Source of the DNA: Cercis canadensis
Lineage: Eukaryota; Streptophyta; Magnoliopsida; Fabales; Fabaceae
Direction: 5' to 3'
Assembly (NCBI GenBank): GCA_003255065.1
Contig: QAOA01003736.1
Span: 1,887,211-1,951,210, forward strand
DNA: 64,000 bases
Shown one piece after another: positions 36,002 to 48,545 of the stretch. Every line of letters begins with the position of its first letter. Positions within the stretch are counted from its first letter, which is position 1. The translations under genes were made by a program, and so were the position numbers. The notes below the pieces were generated by a model, which was not told the DNA's origin, did not search any database, and saw nothing but the letters and a program-made list of their open reading frames with translations.

Positions 36002-38643
36002 TCATTTGGATCTAATCTGAGAAATTCTATTGTACCATACCGAATGAAGAATCATATGAAATAAGTCATACTTGACAGGAGTTCTGTGCCACAGGAAATG
36101 CTGTTGGACCTTCTTTACTCCTAGCTGCAGTGCCAGGTACTGCTCTTCTGGGATCGAGAGAAGTATGTTCCTCAAGTTATAGACTTTTCTTTCTTGAACA
36201 AATACCGAAAACGCCTCCCACTTCAATACCTCAAAGAAAGGGGGCACATAACTATCTGATATGATGACTGGCACACACTCAGCCAAAATGGCCTCAACTA
36301 TTCTTGGAGTGTGAACCTCATAACCTCTAGCACATATGCAATACTTGCTGCTTTTCATGTATTCCATGTACATTCTTTTACCTTCCTCATCACGTGGCAT
36401 TGGACCAAAGATTTTCATGTCAGGTTCTTTGTTCTCCCAGTGTTTTAACAGCTTTGGTCGGAGATAACCATGCATGCTTCCAGCAAAAAAGGCCAGAATA
36501 GGCCTTTCTGAAGGAGATTTTCCTCCAAGACCTCTAAGTGGATCCTCCATAGAACGTATATAGGTAACAGGTAGAGTAGTGTCCTTGCCTATTTCAAAGC
36601 CTTTAGCAACATTAGCATTGCAAAGAGCCCTAATACAGCTTTTCATTACCTGCCTTGTGATTTTGGAGGCCTGCAATTTCACACGTCACACTAAATTAAT
36701 ACAATGAAAATTATTATGTTACAGTAAATCCAGGTTCAACAACATAGAAGCAGGTGGATTATGGCCACTGACTTTTGATCTGATCAAATTTCTGATTTGA
36801 CAAATGCTCTAGGTTTAAAAGCTTAGTCTAGAATTTAAAAATGGAATCTTAAATAATATTATACTGTAAAACAAATTATATATAGTAATCAGAATGAATG
36901 ATTGATAGAGGCTTACCCAATCATGACAAGCAACAAGGAAATGGTCTGCTCCTCCAGTTCTATTCCAGAAACGATATTTTCCTGCAATTAACTCCACATA
37001 CTTCTTCATGTATTGCTCTGTTTGGTTAGCATCAAAGTTTTGTCCAGAAAGAGTAACCCTTAGCAAGTTTGAACTGAATGGTAGATAAAATAAATGAGCT
37101 TTTCGGGGATCCCTCACAACAAACCTTTTGTTTCCCTCCATCAATTTCATAAACCACCCCTCTGAGGCATAGATTCCTCTCATCTTTGGTTGATGGAATA
37201 TTGGTTTTTCTCCCACTCTATAGATATAGACTTTGAGCTTGCGCTCCATTAGTTCATAACTCCTGAAGAAGAAATGTAACAAGATGCTTCAGCTCAGTGA
37301 AATGTCAGGGGTTTTCTACTTAGAAAACACCTCCATGTGAACTGGTTAAAGAAAAGTATAATGAGAACATGATTCAGCAAGGGTTTGCAGCTACAAATCT
37401 AAAGTGCATATTTAAATTTGTAGGGTTAAATTCTAAATGTATTCCTGGCATGTATTATAGTAATTCCAAAGTGTAGCCAAAATAAAGTAGCAAACAAGAG
37501 TATAAAGAGAGAATAAAAGATGATTTATAATGCAAAATTGTAGAACTAACATCTTGAGATAACCTATTGCCAGGTTACCTTGTAAACTTGGAAACATCTT
37601 GGAAGATAGGTGCATAAAGTCCCACAGCACTTGATATAACAGGGGCATTCTCAATCTGTAGTTTTGCAGACAAGAGTTCACGGTCACATGGGGAAGACCA
37701 CCTTGGCCTCTGTCACCAATGACATGACAAGTGAAAATTAGGAGTTCATTACTGATTTTACAATTGCACAAATTGGAACCACAGCTTAAATCCATACCAT
37801 AGACGCAGAAGAATTAATACTCTGAAGCAACAAAGAATTCATCTGTGTTATCGACATTGGGTGCACCAACTTCTTCCCAGTGGATAGAGTACCCATCTTA
37901 GATTTATCATTCAAAATGGTTGAAGTAGTTTTCAATAGCTCACTCTTCCCATTCTTAGGTTGCATTTCCGTACTTTGCTTGCCACTACCCATGGAAGAAA
38001 TACTGGCCGAAATTAATAAACCAGATTTGCTCAAATCTGCATCCAGGTTTTTTATGCCGTTCAAAGAAATCCCTTGTGATACAAATTGTATGCCAATGTC
38101 ATGAGCCTGGCCTTGAATGTTACCCAGTACTAAGCTGCTTTGTGCTTCAGGGGGGCCATAGAGTACTTTACGACTGTTATCCATTTCTCTAGTCTGCTCT
38201 ATGGAATCATGAGCAGACATTGGTCGTTTTCGTTTTTGAGTGAAACCATAAATTGCATCTTTATGATTTTCCGCTCTAAAACTCTTATCAAGGGATTCAC
38301 GCGTCTCAAAAATGAACCCCTTTATGGAATTTCTGTTCCCATCAGATTCCAATTCCTTCTCATAAGGACCTCGTGAATTATAGGTATAAGTGACATTAGC
38401 TGCGACATTAGTTATAATGGATTTAAACGAATCCATTCTTGTAACCGCAGGGGTAGCAATTACTACCGCTGGAGCTACTGAGGTCCTATGAGCATGAAGC
38501 TGAGAATATGTTGTCCAGGTGAGAGATGCAAAACATTGGAAAACGACTATGGCAGCAATTAACATGAGAACAAGTATCAGCAGTCTAATTTCCACATGAC
38601 ACAGCCTCCGGGGTACAACAGAAATATCCATTTCATCAAACAA
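36002..38643 (-). CDS. GT47 exostosin-family glycosyltransferase, copy 2
   Basis: Exons (minus): 37798-38643, 37579-37709, 36917-37262, 36002-36670, giving 663 residues. Exons 2 and 4 have exactly the same length as in copy 1 (131 and 669 bases) and exon 3 differs by one codon, so the two arose by tandem duplication. The membrane anchor is at about 21-41, after a longer basic cytoplasmic start. The stem (about 45-280) shares almost nothing with copy 1, while the catalytic part is close: SYELMERKLKVYIY, FHQPKMRGIYASEGWFMKL, DHFLVACHDW, SSKYCICARGYEVHTPRIVEA and AECVPVIISDSYVPPF. Like copy 1 it should be a Golgi glycosyltransferase of unknown acceptor. Its start codon faces that of CAF1 across 685 bases. 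Confidence 0.92.
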
Positions 38644-39328
38644 ATAACTTCAAGTTAAATTAGATGGGAGAAAGCTATAATCTTTATCATCACAATGGCC
38701 TTACAATCCTATTGCAGGTCCTGAAATGAAAGGGGTTTTCCCAAGTGCAATTAATAGTTCCAAAAAAGACCATGCATTTTCTTAAAAAAACACAAATTAG
38801 TGAAACATTACTAAACTAAGATTTAGTAGAATCGCAAGGAAATGAAAGAAATTTCTGACTCACTTCCAACCATATTTTGAAGAATTTTTTTGCAGCTACA
38901 CACTAACTTAAAACGGAAAGGAAGCAGTAGCCGTGGAGCTAGACTTTCTGTTTTCGACTAAGACGCTGAACTGAGTTCCTTCACCGACAACATCGTCACT
39001 CTCAGAATCAGAATTAGCTCCTGCCTATTTTCCAGTTGCTAGTGTCACTGTTTCAACTCTCAATTAACTCGAAGACGAGGAACAACATAATAAATATGAC
39101 CTCATTATTCCGATTATTTACGTTGGCGCCACTGAGTATGAGACAAGACCCATTGACATTATTATCGAGTGGTGTCCGAAAACGACGCCGCTTAGCTGCT
39201 TTCTGATAATACGCTCTTGATTTTTAATTTTCGGTTTTCTGAATGCTTATCTGTGGCTATGCTGGTCTCACTGCACCTGAAAGCGGGAATAAGAGGAAGG
39301 CTGCGCAAAGCAATTTATCTTGTCAATT
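38644..39328. promoter_or_regulatory. Head-to-head intergenic promoter region (GT47 copy 2 / CAF1)
   Basis: The minus-strand GT47 start (38643) and the plus-strand CAF1 start (39329) face each other across 685 bases, so both promoters and both 5' UTRs fit here. No TATA box is obvious near CAF1, as expected for a housekeeping plastid gene. Whether control is shared is not known. Confidence 0.5.
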
Positions 39329-42300
39329 ATGGCTCTGAAATTTGCTATCCGGTTCCCTGTCTTCGCGCCACCGCTTGACCCGAACCATAATTCAAATTCG
39401 ACCCAACACCAGCAGCGGCCGTCCACGGAGGTTCGGTTTTCCCGGTGGAACAACGCCAACGCCGAGAGATTCAACCAGCGCCGGAGAACACAGCAGGAAA
39501 TCGAAGACGAAATCCGCCGCGAGCGCCGCTTCAACTCTGCAACTAAGATAGCCAATATAGACGGCGACGACAACGACGACACTAGTTCTAGTTATACTCC
39601 CTCTTCTTCCGTTGAAACGTTCAGGTCCATTGGCACACCTTCCGCTCCTTCGCGCCCTTCTATCCCTGGAAAGAAGTCCAAGTACTCCAAGAACCCTAAA
39701 CCCACCCATGATTTACACCCAGCATTTAGGTTTTCCAATATACCCACTTCCAGTTCCAGAGATAGACCAATGGGTGCTCCTGCTAATGTTAAAATAGGTG
39801 AAGATGGAGTCTCCTACGTGATTGACGGTGCCCCATTTGAATTCAAGTATAGCTACACAGAGACCCCAAAGGTGAAGCCCATAAAGATACGGGAACCACC
39901 GTTTGTGCCTTTTGGACCTACCACAATGCCGCGCCCGTGGACTGGAAGGGCACCATTGCCCCCTAGCAAGAAGAAGCTAAAGGAGTTTGATTCCTTTGTG
40001 CTGCCTCCTCCGCATAAGAAGGGAGTTAAGCCGGTTCAGAAGCCGGGTCCTTTTTTGCCCGGGACTAGCCCCAGGTACGTGCACTCCAGGGAGGAGATAT
40101 TGGGCGACCCATTGACACAAGAGGAGATCAATGACTTGATTCAAGGGTGCATCAAATCCAACAGGCAGATGAATATTGGTAATTTTTGTACATTCTTTTT
40201 GAACTAGGTTGAAATTATGCCCTTTTAGCTTAATAAAGGGAAAATCATTTTTTTCTGGGTTAGGCTGCATTTTCTTAATTCTTTGCTGCATTGGTTTTAT
40301 CTATGATAAATAGGGTACTGTTCTAGGTGTGTCCTTGAGATTGTAACTTTTGTTTGTGCTTTCTTGTATGTTTTCAGAAAGATATAGTATTGCTAGTTAT
40401 ATTTCTTTCTTTAAAATTTAGAGATTTTGCAAAAGCTAGCTGGTATTAAGATGTATTTACATTGATAAGAGTGGAGGTACATAATGTATATAGTAGGAGT
40501 TAGAACATAAGAGCGGCGGAGATAACTTCTATCCACTCTCTGGTTATTGGGAAAGGAAAGTTCACTTTTTGTATGCATTCAATTTTCTGTTTTAGGTAGA
40601 GATGGTTTGACACACAACATGTTGGATAATATACATGCTCATTGGAAGCGGCGGAGGGTGTGCAAGATAAAGTGCAAAGGAGTGTGTACTGTTGACATGG
40701 ATAATGTATGCCAGCAGTTAGAGGTTGGTTTCTTATGCTTTTAAGCTCCGATCCTTTATGCTTTGTTAAAACCAATTCATCCTGCCTTTATACTTGTGCT
40801 TATTATGGCATAAGAAGTTTTGAAATCATGATTTCATCTTTACTTTTTAACATGTGTTTGTTCCTTTTTCTTTCTTTTTTCTTGGTGTTTGGTTGGCTGT
40901 TCATTCATCCTTCTCTTGCTCAGTTGCAACTCTCTGGCTTCTCATGATGATCTAATGAGTTCTTGCTTTTTCTATTCAGTCCTCTACCTTTTCCCATTTT
41001 TGTGTATTGTCTATGTCCTGTCATTCTTCAGTAAAAAGAATTTAATCATGTTTTATTAACTATCTTCATCTTGCCTTGTGTTATCCACTTTGCCAGGAAA
41101 GGACTGGGGGAAAAGTCATTTACAGAAGGGGTGGCGTGCTGTACCTTTTTAGAGGCAGAAACTACAACTATAAAACACGCCCGCGCTTTCCTCTCATGCT
41201 GTGGAAGCCTGCCCCTCCAGTATATCCTAGGCTAATTCAGCGGACTCCCGAAGGTTTAAAGTTAGAACAAGCAACTGAAATGCGTAAGAAGGGAAGGAAC
41301 TTGATACCCATATGCAAGCTAAGTATGTGCTTATGTATGTTTCATTAAAGTTTAACAAGTAAATGAGGAAGGAAAATTATTGTTCTTTCTTCTTGCAAAC
41401 TGACGATTAGCTGTCTTTTACTTGTCACAGCAAAAAATGGTGTTTACTGTGACCTGGTAAAAAATGTTAGAGAGGCATTTGAAGAGTGTGAACTAGTGCG
41501 TATTAATTGTCAAGGACTGAATTCTAGCGACTTCCGAAAAATTGGAGCAAAACTCAGGGTATAGCCAAATTTACCTCAATTTTGCATCTTTTGTTGAAGA
41601 ACATAGAGACTGAGATTTACTTGTGTGTTCTTTGACTGCAGGATCTTGTTCCATGTGTATTACTTTCCTTTCAAAATGAGCACATACTTATGTGGAGAGG
41701 ACAAAATTGGAAGTCCTCTTTACCGAATCTTGAAAATGACAGCCAGGAAGCCAATAAAATTGATATTGACGGTCAAAGTTTCACTACACTGCCTTCGGAA
41801 GCCCCGGAAGAATTGGCATCATGTGTACAGAAGAATGTAGTTGAGCATGGAAGCAACGGACTGCTTGATAATAGCATTTCTTCCTTGAGTTTGGGGGATG
41901 TGAGTTTAAAGAAAGTTGAGGTACTGTACCCTGCAGAAAATAGCAATCTATCTGCGTCTGTAGTTACAGATGCAGCTGCACTTGTTACGAGAACCCATGA
42001 AGATGAAACCAAAACAGATGTCCTAGGCTTTGGCGAGCCAGAACCTAGCAGGAGCACCAGTTCAAGTGTGACCATATTAGATTCTAATAGCCATGCTCAA
42101 TTTTCCTCAGAAGCTATCAGTGATAGCCATGGAACTGAGAACATATTAGATAATGAAGACTGCAGTGATGATTTTTCTACTTCAATTTCAGGATCTGACA
42201 TGGTGCTAGGAAATGGTGACAATTCTGTTGATGTCGTGGTAAGTCCTGATACTGGTGACAAGTTGCTAGATCCTTCAGGAGCATCAGATGTCAGTCCAGT

Positions 42301-42661
42301 TGCAAGTTCTACAAAAGAAGTTCTGTTACTGTTGGAGCAAGCTGTTGAGAAAGGCATGGCACTTATTTTAGATGATGAATCTTTGGATGCTGACAATGTT
42401 TATCAGAGGACAGTTGCCTTTGCCAAATCATCTCCACCTGGGCCTGTTTTTAGGCGTCAACATAGAAAAGTGGTAGTTCAGAAAAGTGAGGAGGAAGCAG
42501 GCAGTGTTTTGGAGACGAAAGAAATTATCCCTGTTTCAATGGGAAGTAAAAGGGACAAGAGTCCTAAAATCCGAAAAAAAGCTGATTTTGATGGGCCATG
42601 TACGAATGTAGTACCACAAGGAAGCTTGGGAGTAGATGAACTTGCAAAACTACTAACATGA
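39329..42661 (+). CDS. CAF1: CRS2-associated factor 1, chloroplast group II intron splicing
   Basis: Exons (plus): 39329-40178, 40596-40723, 41097-41322, 41431-41558, 41642-42661, giving 783 residues. It binds CRS2 and helps splice group II introns of the chloroplast. The N-terminus (rich in Pro, Asn, Gln) is a transit peptide. The conserved block [20 protein letters not shown] follows at about 34-53, then [20 protein letters not shown] and the [17 protein letters not shown] segment. Two CRM RNA-binding domains lie at about 253-350 and 371-467, each with a GxxG-like loop region ([11 protein letters not shown] in the first; [11 protein letters not shown] and HILMWRG in the second). The tail of about 310 residues is acidic and Ser-rich. 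CAF1 is preferred over CAF2 because of length and the match of the first 50 residues. An in-frame TTG nine bases upstream should not be taken as the start; the ATG at 39329 is used. Confidence 0.95.
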
Positions 42662-43462
42662 TGGTCGTATCAAATGTATTGACACCATCACACATGGTAT
42701 ATTTGTTAGCAATAATCTAATTTATTGTTTTACCTTAATCTCTGTGCTCTTAGCATTGTCAGCCAAAAAGTTTGATTTTTAATCAGGCCTAATTTTTGAG
42801 GCCCAAGCCTGACCTTATATATAAAAGGACTGGCCCAATCACTAAATGGGCCAGTTGAATTGAGTTGTACCAAAAAATCTAAATTTTGAATGGTTGAAGT
42901 TCTGCGCAAATTTTAAATAGGTCGAGTTTAAAATTAATAATGTTATGTGTAACGAGATTTGCTTAATTATCTAGGTGTATTTTCCTTGTTGTCACAATTC
43001 ATTGTTTGAAATTTGGATCATCGAAAAATAAAATTATAAAAGAAAAAGAATTAAATGTATAAAAGGCAACCATTTTTTAACTGAAGTGTTAAGCTTATAA
43101 TTCACGTCCATTTATTTTTGATAATGAAAGCATGAAACGATGGAAAACTATTATATTTGTTAGCAATAGTCTGATTTCTTGTTTTACCGTTATCTTTCTC
43201 TGCTTTGCATTATATTTGTTAATCTTTATAGTGAGGTTTCCCACATTACCTTGACGTAGTTTCCCTTCTGTCTTGCATGGTAGAATTTATTGTCGAAAAC
43301 AAGAAGAAAAAGAAATTCAGTGCATATAAAACTAGTATTTTTAACAGAACTGGGATGCCTTTAATTTAAGTTCCTTTATTTCTGAAATGAAAACATGAAA
43401 CAATGTGAAAGTGTAAATTCTAGACTAGTTCAATCTATTTTTGTTATAACTTATAAGAGTCT
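42662..43462. other. Convergent spacer (CAF1 / STP copy a) with an old direct repeat
   Basis: The segment at 42700-42760 (ATATTTGTTAGCAATA followed by a TTGTTTTACC block) recurs at about 43150-43210, and sequence ending GCATGAAACGATGG near 43130 resembles that ending ACATGAAACAATGTG near 43400. This points to an ancient tandem duplication of the 3' flank. No exon is visible. Confidence 0.45.
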
Positions 43463-45862
43463 TTAAACAAGGGGCTTCTCAACATCTTGTGGCTTGCCAT
43501 TAGGTTTGTCTTGGTCCCTTTGTCCGACTATTGTCTTCCAGAACCAGTGATTCTCAAAAAGAAGGTAAATCTCCTCTATTGGAACTTGCTTTGTTTCTGG
43601 CAATAGCAACAAGATGAAGAGACTCATGACGACAATTAAGCCCGCAAACAGTAAAAAGATGCCATATCTGAGATGACATAGCGACACAAGGAAAAACTGT
43701 GCTACAAGTGCTGTAAAAATCATGTTGACAGCGACCACAATACTCTGAGCAGATGATCTTATCTCTAATGGGAAGAGCTCACTTGGAACCAACCAACCCA
43801 AGGGACCCCAAGATCTTCCATAGGCCAAGACATATAAGAAAATCACAACAACAAGGAAGGCACTGATGCCTTTAGACAGTTCTTTGCCATGTCCAAACTC
43901 CTTGGCTAGGACCCCAGCAGTAATAACCTGCAGAGCAGAAAGTATAAAAGTAAGCTTTTATATGAGCATTTACATAATGAAATTGAAGCAAATGGGCATG
44001 AAGTTACCATGCAGCAGATCATTTCACAACCAGCTTCCAGAAAGAAAGCTCTTCTACCAAACTTGTCTACCAAAAACATTGAGATAAGTGTGGCAACAAC
44101 GAGTGCTACACTGGTAATGGTTGAGGAATATAGAGATGCCTTAGAGCCAAAGCCCAAACTCTGGAAAATGACAGGGGCATAGAAGAGGATTGAGTTATTG
44201 CCAGTTAGCTGCTGGAATGCTGGAATTCCCAAGGCACCAATCACCAATTGTGGCCTGTTCTTTCTTTTCAAGAGGTTCCTAAATGGGTTAGTTATCAATT
44301 TAGCTTCTTCGCTGGCCTCAACAAGATCTTGAAATTCAGCTTCAACATTGCTAGTACCCCTGATTTTCTCCAGCACTCGTCTTGCTTCCTCTGTTCTTCC
44401 CATTTCCACCAAACTGTTTGGTGTCTCAGGACACAAAAGTCCACCAATAAACATAAGAATTGCTGGAACACTAGCTAAACCAAGGGATAATCTCCATCCC
44501 CATGGGTGGATACTTTCAGTACCATTATTCACAAAATTAGCAACCAAAATTCCCAAGCAGGTTGTCAATTGAAACAACTGGTTCACTCCTCCTCGGATTT
44601 TTGCCGGAGCCATTTCAGAAAGATACAATGGAACGGCCTGCACAATTACAACACAATAACTAAACTAATGCTCTTTTCTTGTTGGGTTTGGGGGTGAAAA
44701 TTCTTTCCTACTCTCAATTGAAAACACCAAAACAAAAAAAGTAATTTTATTGGATTCGATCCTAATAAGCATTGAACTTACTTGGTTGCCAAATCCAATG
44801 CCTGCACCTAGAAGGCAACGCCCAATAATCAACATTTCAATGTTCTGGGCAAATGCATTGAGGAGAGCTCCACAGAAAAAGCTTACCGATCCACATAAGA
44901 TACTCATTCTTCTGCCTTTGTTTTTGGTCACAAAAGATGCACCAAATGTGGAGAGAAGGGCAGCAAAGTATAGCGACGAAGTAAAGAGTGTCAATAGCTG
45001 GTTGTCATATTTACAGTAATCTGTCTCATGAAGATGTGTCTTCTTCCTCTCATACACATGTGGGAAGAATTCCTTCAAGAAATCATCCATGGAAGTTACT
45101 CCACCTGACATCAATTACCAAACAAAATTTCACCTTTTGCTTAATTTTTGAAATTATATTAAAAGAAGATTCATTACATTTCCGTAGTGAGAACATCATC
45201 AATTCATCCAATCATTTGAATAATTACCAGTTTAAGTATATAATAAAATGATGGTCATAATAAAACTATTGATTTGTGCCAAACTAGGGAAAGGAAATGT
45301 TAGCGTAACTAGAGATTCGTTAATTTCTAACATAAGATAGAAATGATTTCTACATATCATGAATGAAGCACTGAATTCCGGGCCGGATTTCATGAATAGT
45401 TTTCCAGTCACATTGGAAAATTCGTCCTTCGCTTTTCTGCTCTTTTGTCTTTTTGCCCCATTTCCCAAACGAGTCCAAGATTCTTTAGGAATCTGAATCT
45501 CCAGTTATTATGTTACAAATTATGATTGGAAAATAAGTTAAACGACAATGAGAATTGAGAAAGACAAACAAGAGAGAATAGAATTGGGATCAAGTCACTG
45601 TTCAACATAACTTAATTGGACAGAAATGAATTGCAGGGTAGGCCTAAGTCATAAACTTTTCCAGGAAAATGATCCAGATGCTATAATAGTCTGAAAAATG
45701 TAATACAAGGGAAAACTAACCTGAAACACCAAGATCATAGCCGAAGAGAGCTCCACCAAGAGCACCAACGATGCAAGCATAGAAGAAATACCAAGTAAGT
45801 TTATACTCATAAAGATGAGCTCTTCTAGTGGGCCCACCATCTCCAAATCCTCCACCCGCCAT
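43463..45862 (-). CDS. STP-type hexose/H+ symporter, copy a (STP14-like)
   Basis: Exons (minus): 45721-45862, 44782-45104, 44008-44637, 43463-43927, giving 519 residues, the usual length for STP monosaccharide transporters (MFS, 12 membrane helices, plasma membrane). It should import hexoses, driven by protons. Seen in sequence: FGYDLGVSGGVTSMDDF with Asp43, and Arg143 in GRCLLGAGIGFGNQ, the pair known from STP10 as the proton site; the sugar-binding QQLTGNN (Gln297, Gln298, Asn303); PETPNS and LPETK sugar-transporter signatures; and lid cysteines (TDYCKYD, SLCHLRYG). The N-terminus MAGGGF plus RRAHLYEY, and VPIEEIYLL near the end, are closest to STP14, a galactose transporter in Arabidopsis. 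First of three tandem copies. Confidence 0.93.
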
Positions 45863-45945
45863 TGGCCTCTCTCTCTCTCGCTCTCTCTATTCAATAGATA
45901 GACCAACAACCAGTGAAGAGCATAACAGAGTTGCAGTTCAGAGGG

Positions 45946-45952
45946 ATTTATA
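45946..45952 (-). promoter_or_regulatory. TATA box of STP copy a
   Basis: TATAAAT on the minus strand, about 85 bases above the ATG at 45862. The leader contains a GA-repeat (AGAGAGAGCGAGAGAG) directly before the start codon. Confidence 0.55.
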
Positions 45953-45959
45953 AAAGATG

Positions 45960-47559
45960 CAGCAGAGCAGAGTCAACTACCGTTGGGACACCCCACGAAC
46001 CAAAGTAAATATCCATATCCTTTTTTTATCAAATAAATAACTTTTTGACATAAAAAGGGTAGGCGAAATTAGTGGTGAGATTAGCAAATTTAGGAATTGA
46101 TTTTGATCCAATCCTAAATCAGAGAAGGGATAAAAAGGAAAATGCACAAGACAGAGTACAAAGTCGAGTAGGAGACTCCAAGGTTCAATTAACAGAAAAA
46201 TAAAGAAGCATTCGTATTGTATGTATGACTGATTTTTTAAAACAAAAACAAAAAAAGAGATAACAACCAAGCCCCTATAGTTCTTATTTAGGCCCTGTCT
46301 AGATAGTATAATTTACATTTTATTAGAGTTTCTCTACTAATATAAGTATTTTTATGTAAAAAAAATTGTGTTTGGATAAACTTATATAAATAGCTTATTA
46401 ATCCCTAAAAAATTATTTTTAACTTATTTTATGAAACTATTTTTTTAAACTTCTTAAAAAAATCTTGTGCAAAAGTTATTTTGAGAGATGACCGTTAAGT
46501 TCTTTTGTAAATTTATGTCCAATTAGTGGATATTGGAAACTGCTTCTAGTTTATCACCTGATAATTAGTGGATGCTGAAAAGTGATTGTAATTTATCACC
46601 TAATAATTACTGGATTGTAATTAATCACTCATCACTTCAATTTTTAGGTCAATGGGGTTTGAAATTTGTTATTCAATGAGAGTGTGCTGACTGTGACGAG
46701 ATTACGGATAGAGACAAAGAAAAGAAAAATAGGCACAATTTCACTTGTTAGTCAGACAACTCTTATCTTTTCATGACATGGCGTATGCCAATTGCCAAGT
46801 TGTTGAAATAATATATCCATTTGTCCACTGTCAAAAATATAAAAGATATCCCATAGTCCTCTACGGTGATTAAAGTAATTAAATAACAATTATTGTATAT
46901 GATATATATTATGATTGTTTGTTGTCTCGCAACTCTCACCCAAAGAGGGATGTTTGGTTTAAGTTTTCGGTTTTTATTTATGAAAATTCATATTTTTATC
47001 CACATTTTTAAAAATGTTGAGAGCATACAATAATGTGCTAGCTACGTCGGCATATGCTAAAATTTCATGTCACGCGAATCCATTTTTAATTCTTGTACTA
47101 AATATAAATATAAATATCCTATTTTATATTATTAAGAATGCGAAAATAGAAATTTTGTATCATGTTTATTTAAGTCAAACCACTAACTGTGTATTTAGTA
47201 GTTACAATTTTAAGTAGTTTATGAAAAGTATTAAGTTTAAATTATCATGACATCATATATTAGAAAAAAAAAAAAAAGGGTAGACACTGATCTCAATTAG
47301 CACATTAAGCTGAATTAAGGGAGTATTAGGAAACAACAAGAACTGGTGTGCTTTACCTCTGCTTTAAAGATTTACCATCCTAAACTCGACAACTTAAACT
47401 AATTATCTATCATGCAATGTTTTTTTGGCTGAGTATCATACCCTGCGAGTCCTTGGTGCGATCTTGGACAACTAATAAGGATGAGTTTATCTCGTGAAGC
47501 CAATAGAGTTATCTTGTATTATCAACATTGAATGATGAGAGATTTAAGGAAGTCTTATA
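45960..47559. other. Upstream region of STP copy a, AT-rich
   Basis: No gene seen. AT-rich, with a stretch near 46290-46500 (AGGCCCTGTCTAGATAG ... TGTTTGGATAAAC) that vaguely resembles small hAT-type elements, though a matching second end is missing. Confidence 0.35.
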
Positions 47560-48545
47560 TTCATATATTTTTTTCTTGTACTACTCTTACGGAATAAATT
47601 CATGAAAAATAGTGAAAATTCCGTGAGAAATGTTATTCTCAAGGATTTTCTCATGGATTTAGGTCCGTGAGAAAAAGTGGCGTGAAATTTCTCACGAAAT
47701 AACTCCATGAGAAAATAGAAACATTCCATGAGAAATATAAGCGAAGTCTCACAACAAGGTCGTGGGTTTTCTCACGAAGTAAGTCCATGAGAAAATTTTC
47801 TCACGGACTTTATTCGAGAGAAAGACCATGAGAAGTTACAATTTTTTTTTTTAGAAAAAAAAATTTCTCCTAGACATTTTCATGAGAAATTCTTCTACAC
47901 CCACCCCTCCAATCTATTTTTCTACTAACTCAAAACTTGCATAATACATTAACCAGCAGTAGCACAAGCAGAACAACAATAACAATAACATAGCAAAATG
48001 CAATCAAAATTTATACAAATTAAAGAATTTATACAAAAAAACCTATACAGAAGGATAATGTAAAAAAGACATATACAAAAAGAATGTTTACATATCTTTA
48101 GGCTTTTCAAAACCGTGAGAAATAAGGGTCAAATAGAAAATGTAGCGACAAGAGCAGTAATATAAACAAGAGTTCTGTAACACAAAAACACAACACATTA
48201 GTCCGTGAGAAAATCCCACGAAAATTTCAAGTCTTTAATAAAATGGTGCAATTGGATTCTCACGGATTTATTTATGAAAAATCTTGTCCAAAAACAATGC
48301 GTTATTGTTTCTCACAAACGGACTATCTGTGAGAAACGTAAATGGCATGTACTCTCGGGGTTTCTCATGGATTTGCATTGTGAGAACGTTTTCACACCAT
48401 ATTTCCATCATACTCTCTTGAAATTTCTCATGAACATCTGTAAGAAAGTCCATGAGAAACTTTTTCATTTTAAGCTTCCGTGATGAAATCCCATTTTTTC
48501 TGTGAGAATTTCTCATAAAATTTGTGTTCGTAAGTAAAATTCACT
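47560..48545. mobile_element. Repeat-rich unit with TGAGAAA/TTTCTCA palindromes
   Basis: More than a dozen copies of TCCGTGAGAAA-like motifs and their complements, often back to back as palindromes, occur in two fields (about 47590-47900 and 48200-48530) around a motif-free centre (47900-48190). Such motif fields are typical of subterminal regions of DNA transposons of the CACTA or Mutator type. There is no transposase, and no clean terminal repeats were found, so class and ends are open. Confidence 0.45.

Noticed and set aside
39320..39328. TTG as upstream start of CAF1
   Set aside because: Adds only three residues. The ATG at 39329 begins the stretch that matches the family.
45649..45909. 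86-codon frame over the first STP exon
   Set aside because: Frame is shifted relative to the real exon 1 (ATG at 45862) which reads MAGGGFGDGG and joins correctly to exon 2.
47560..47585. CACTA transposon end (TTTTTCTTGTACTAC)
   Set aside because: It resembles the reverse of CACTACAAGAAAAA, but its orientation relative to the motif fields is wrong and the partner end is not convincing.
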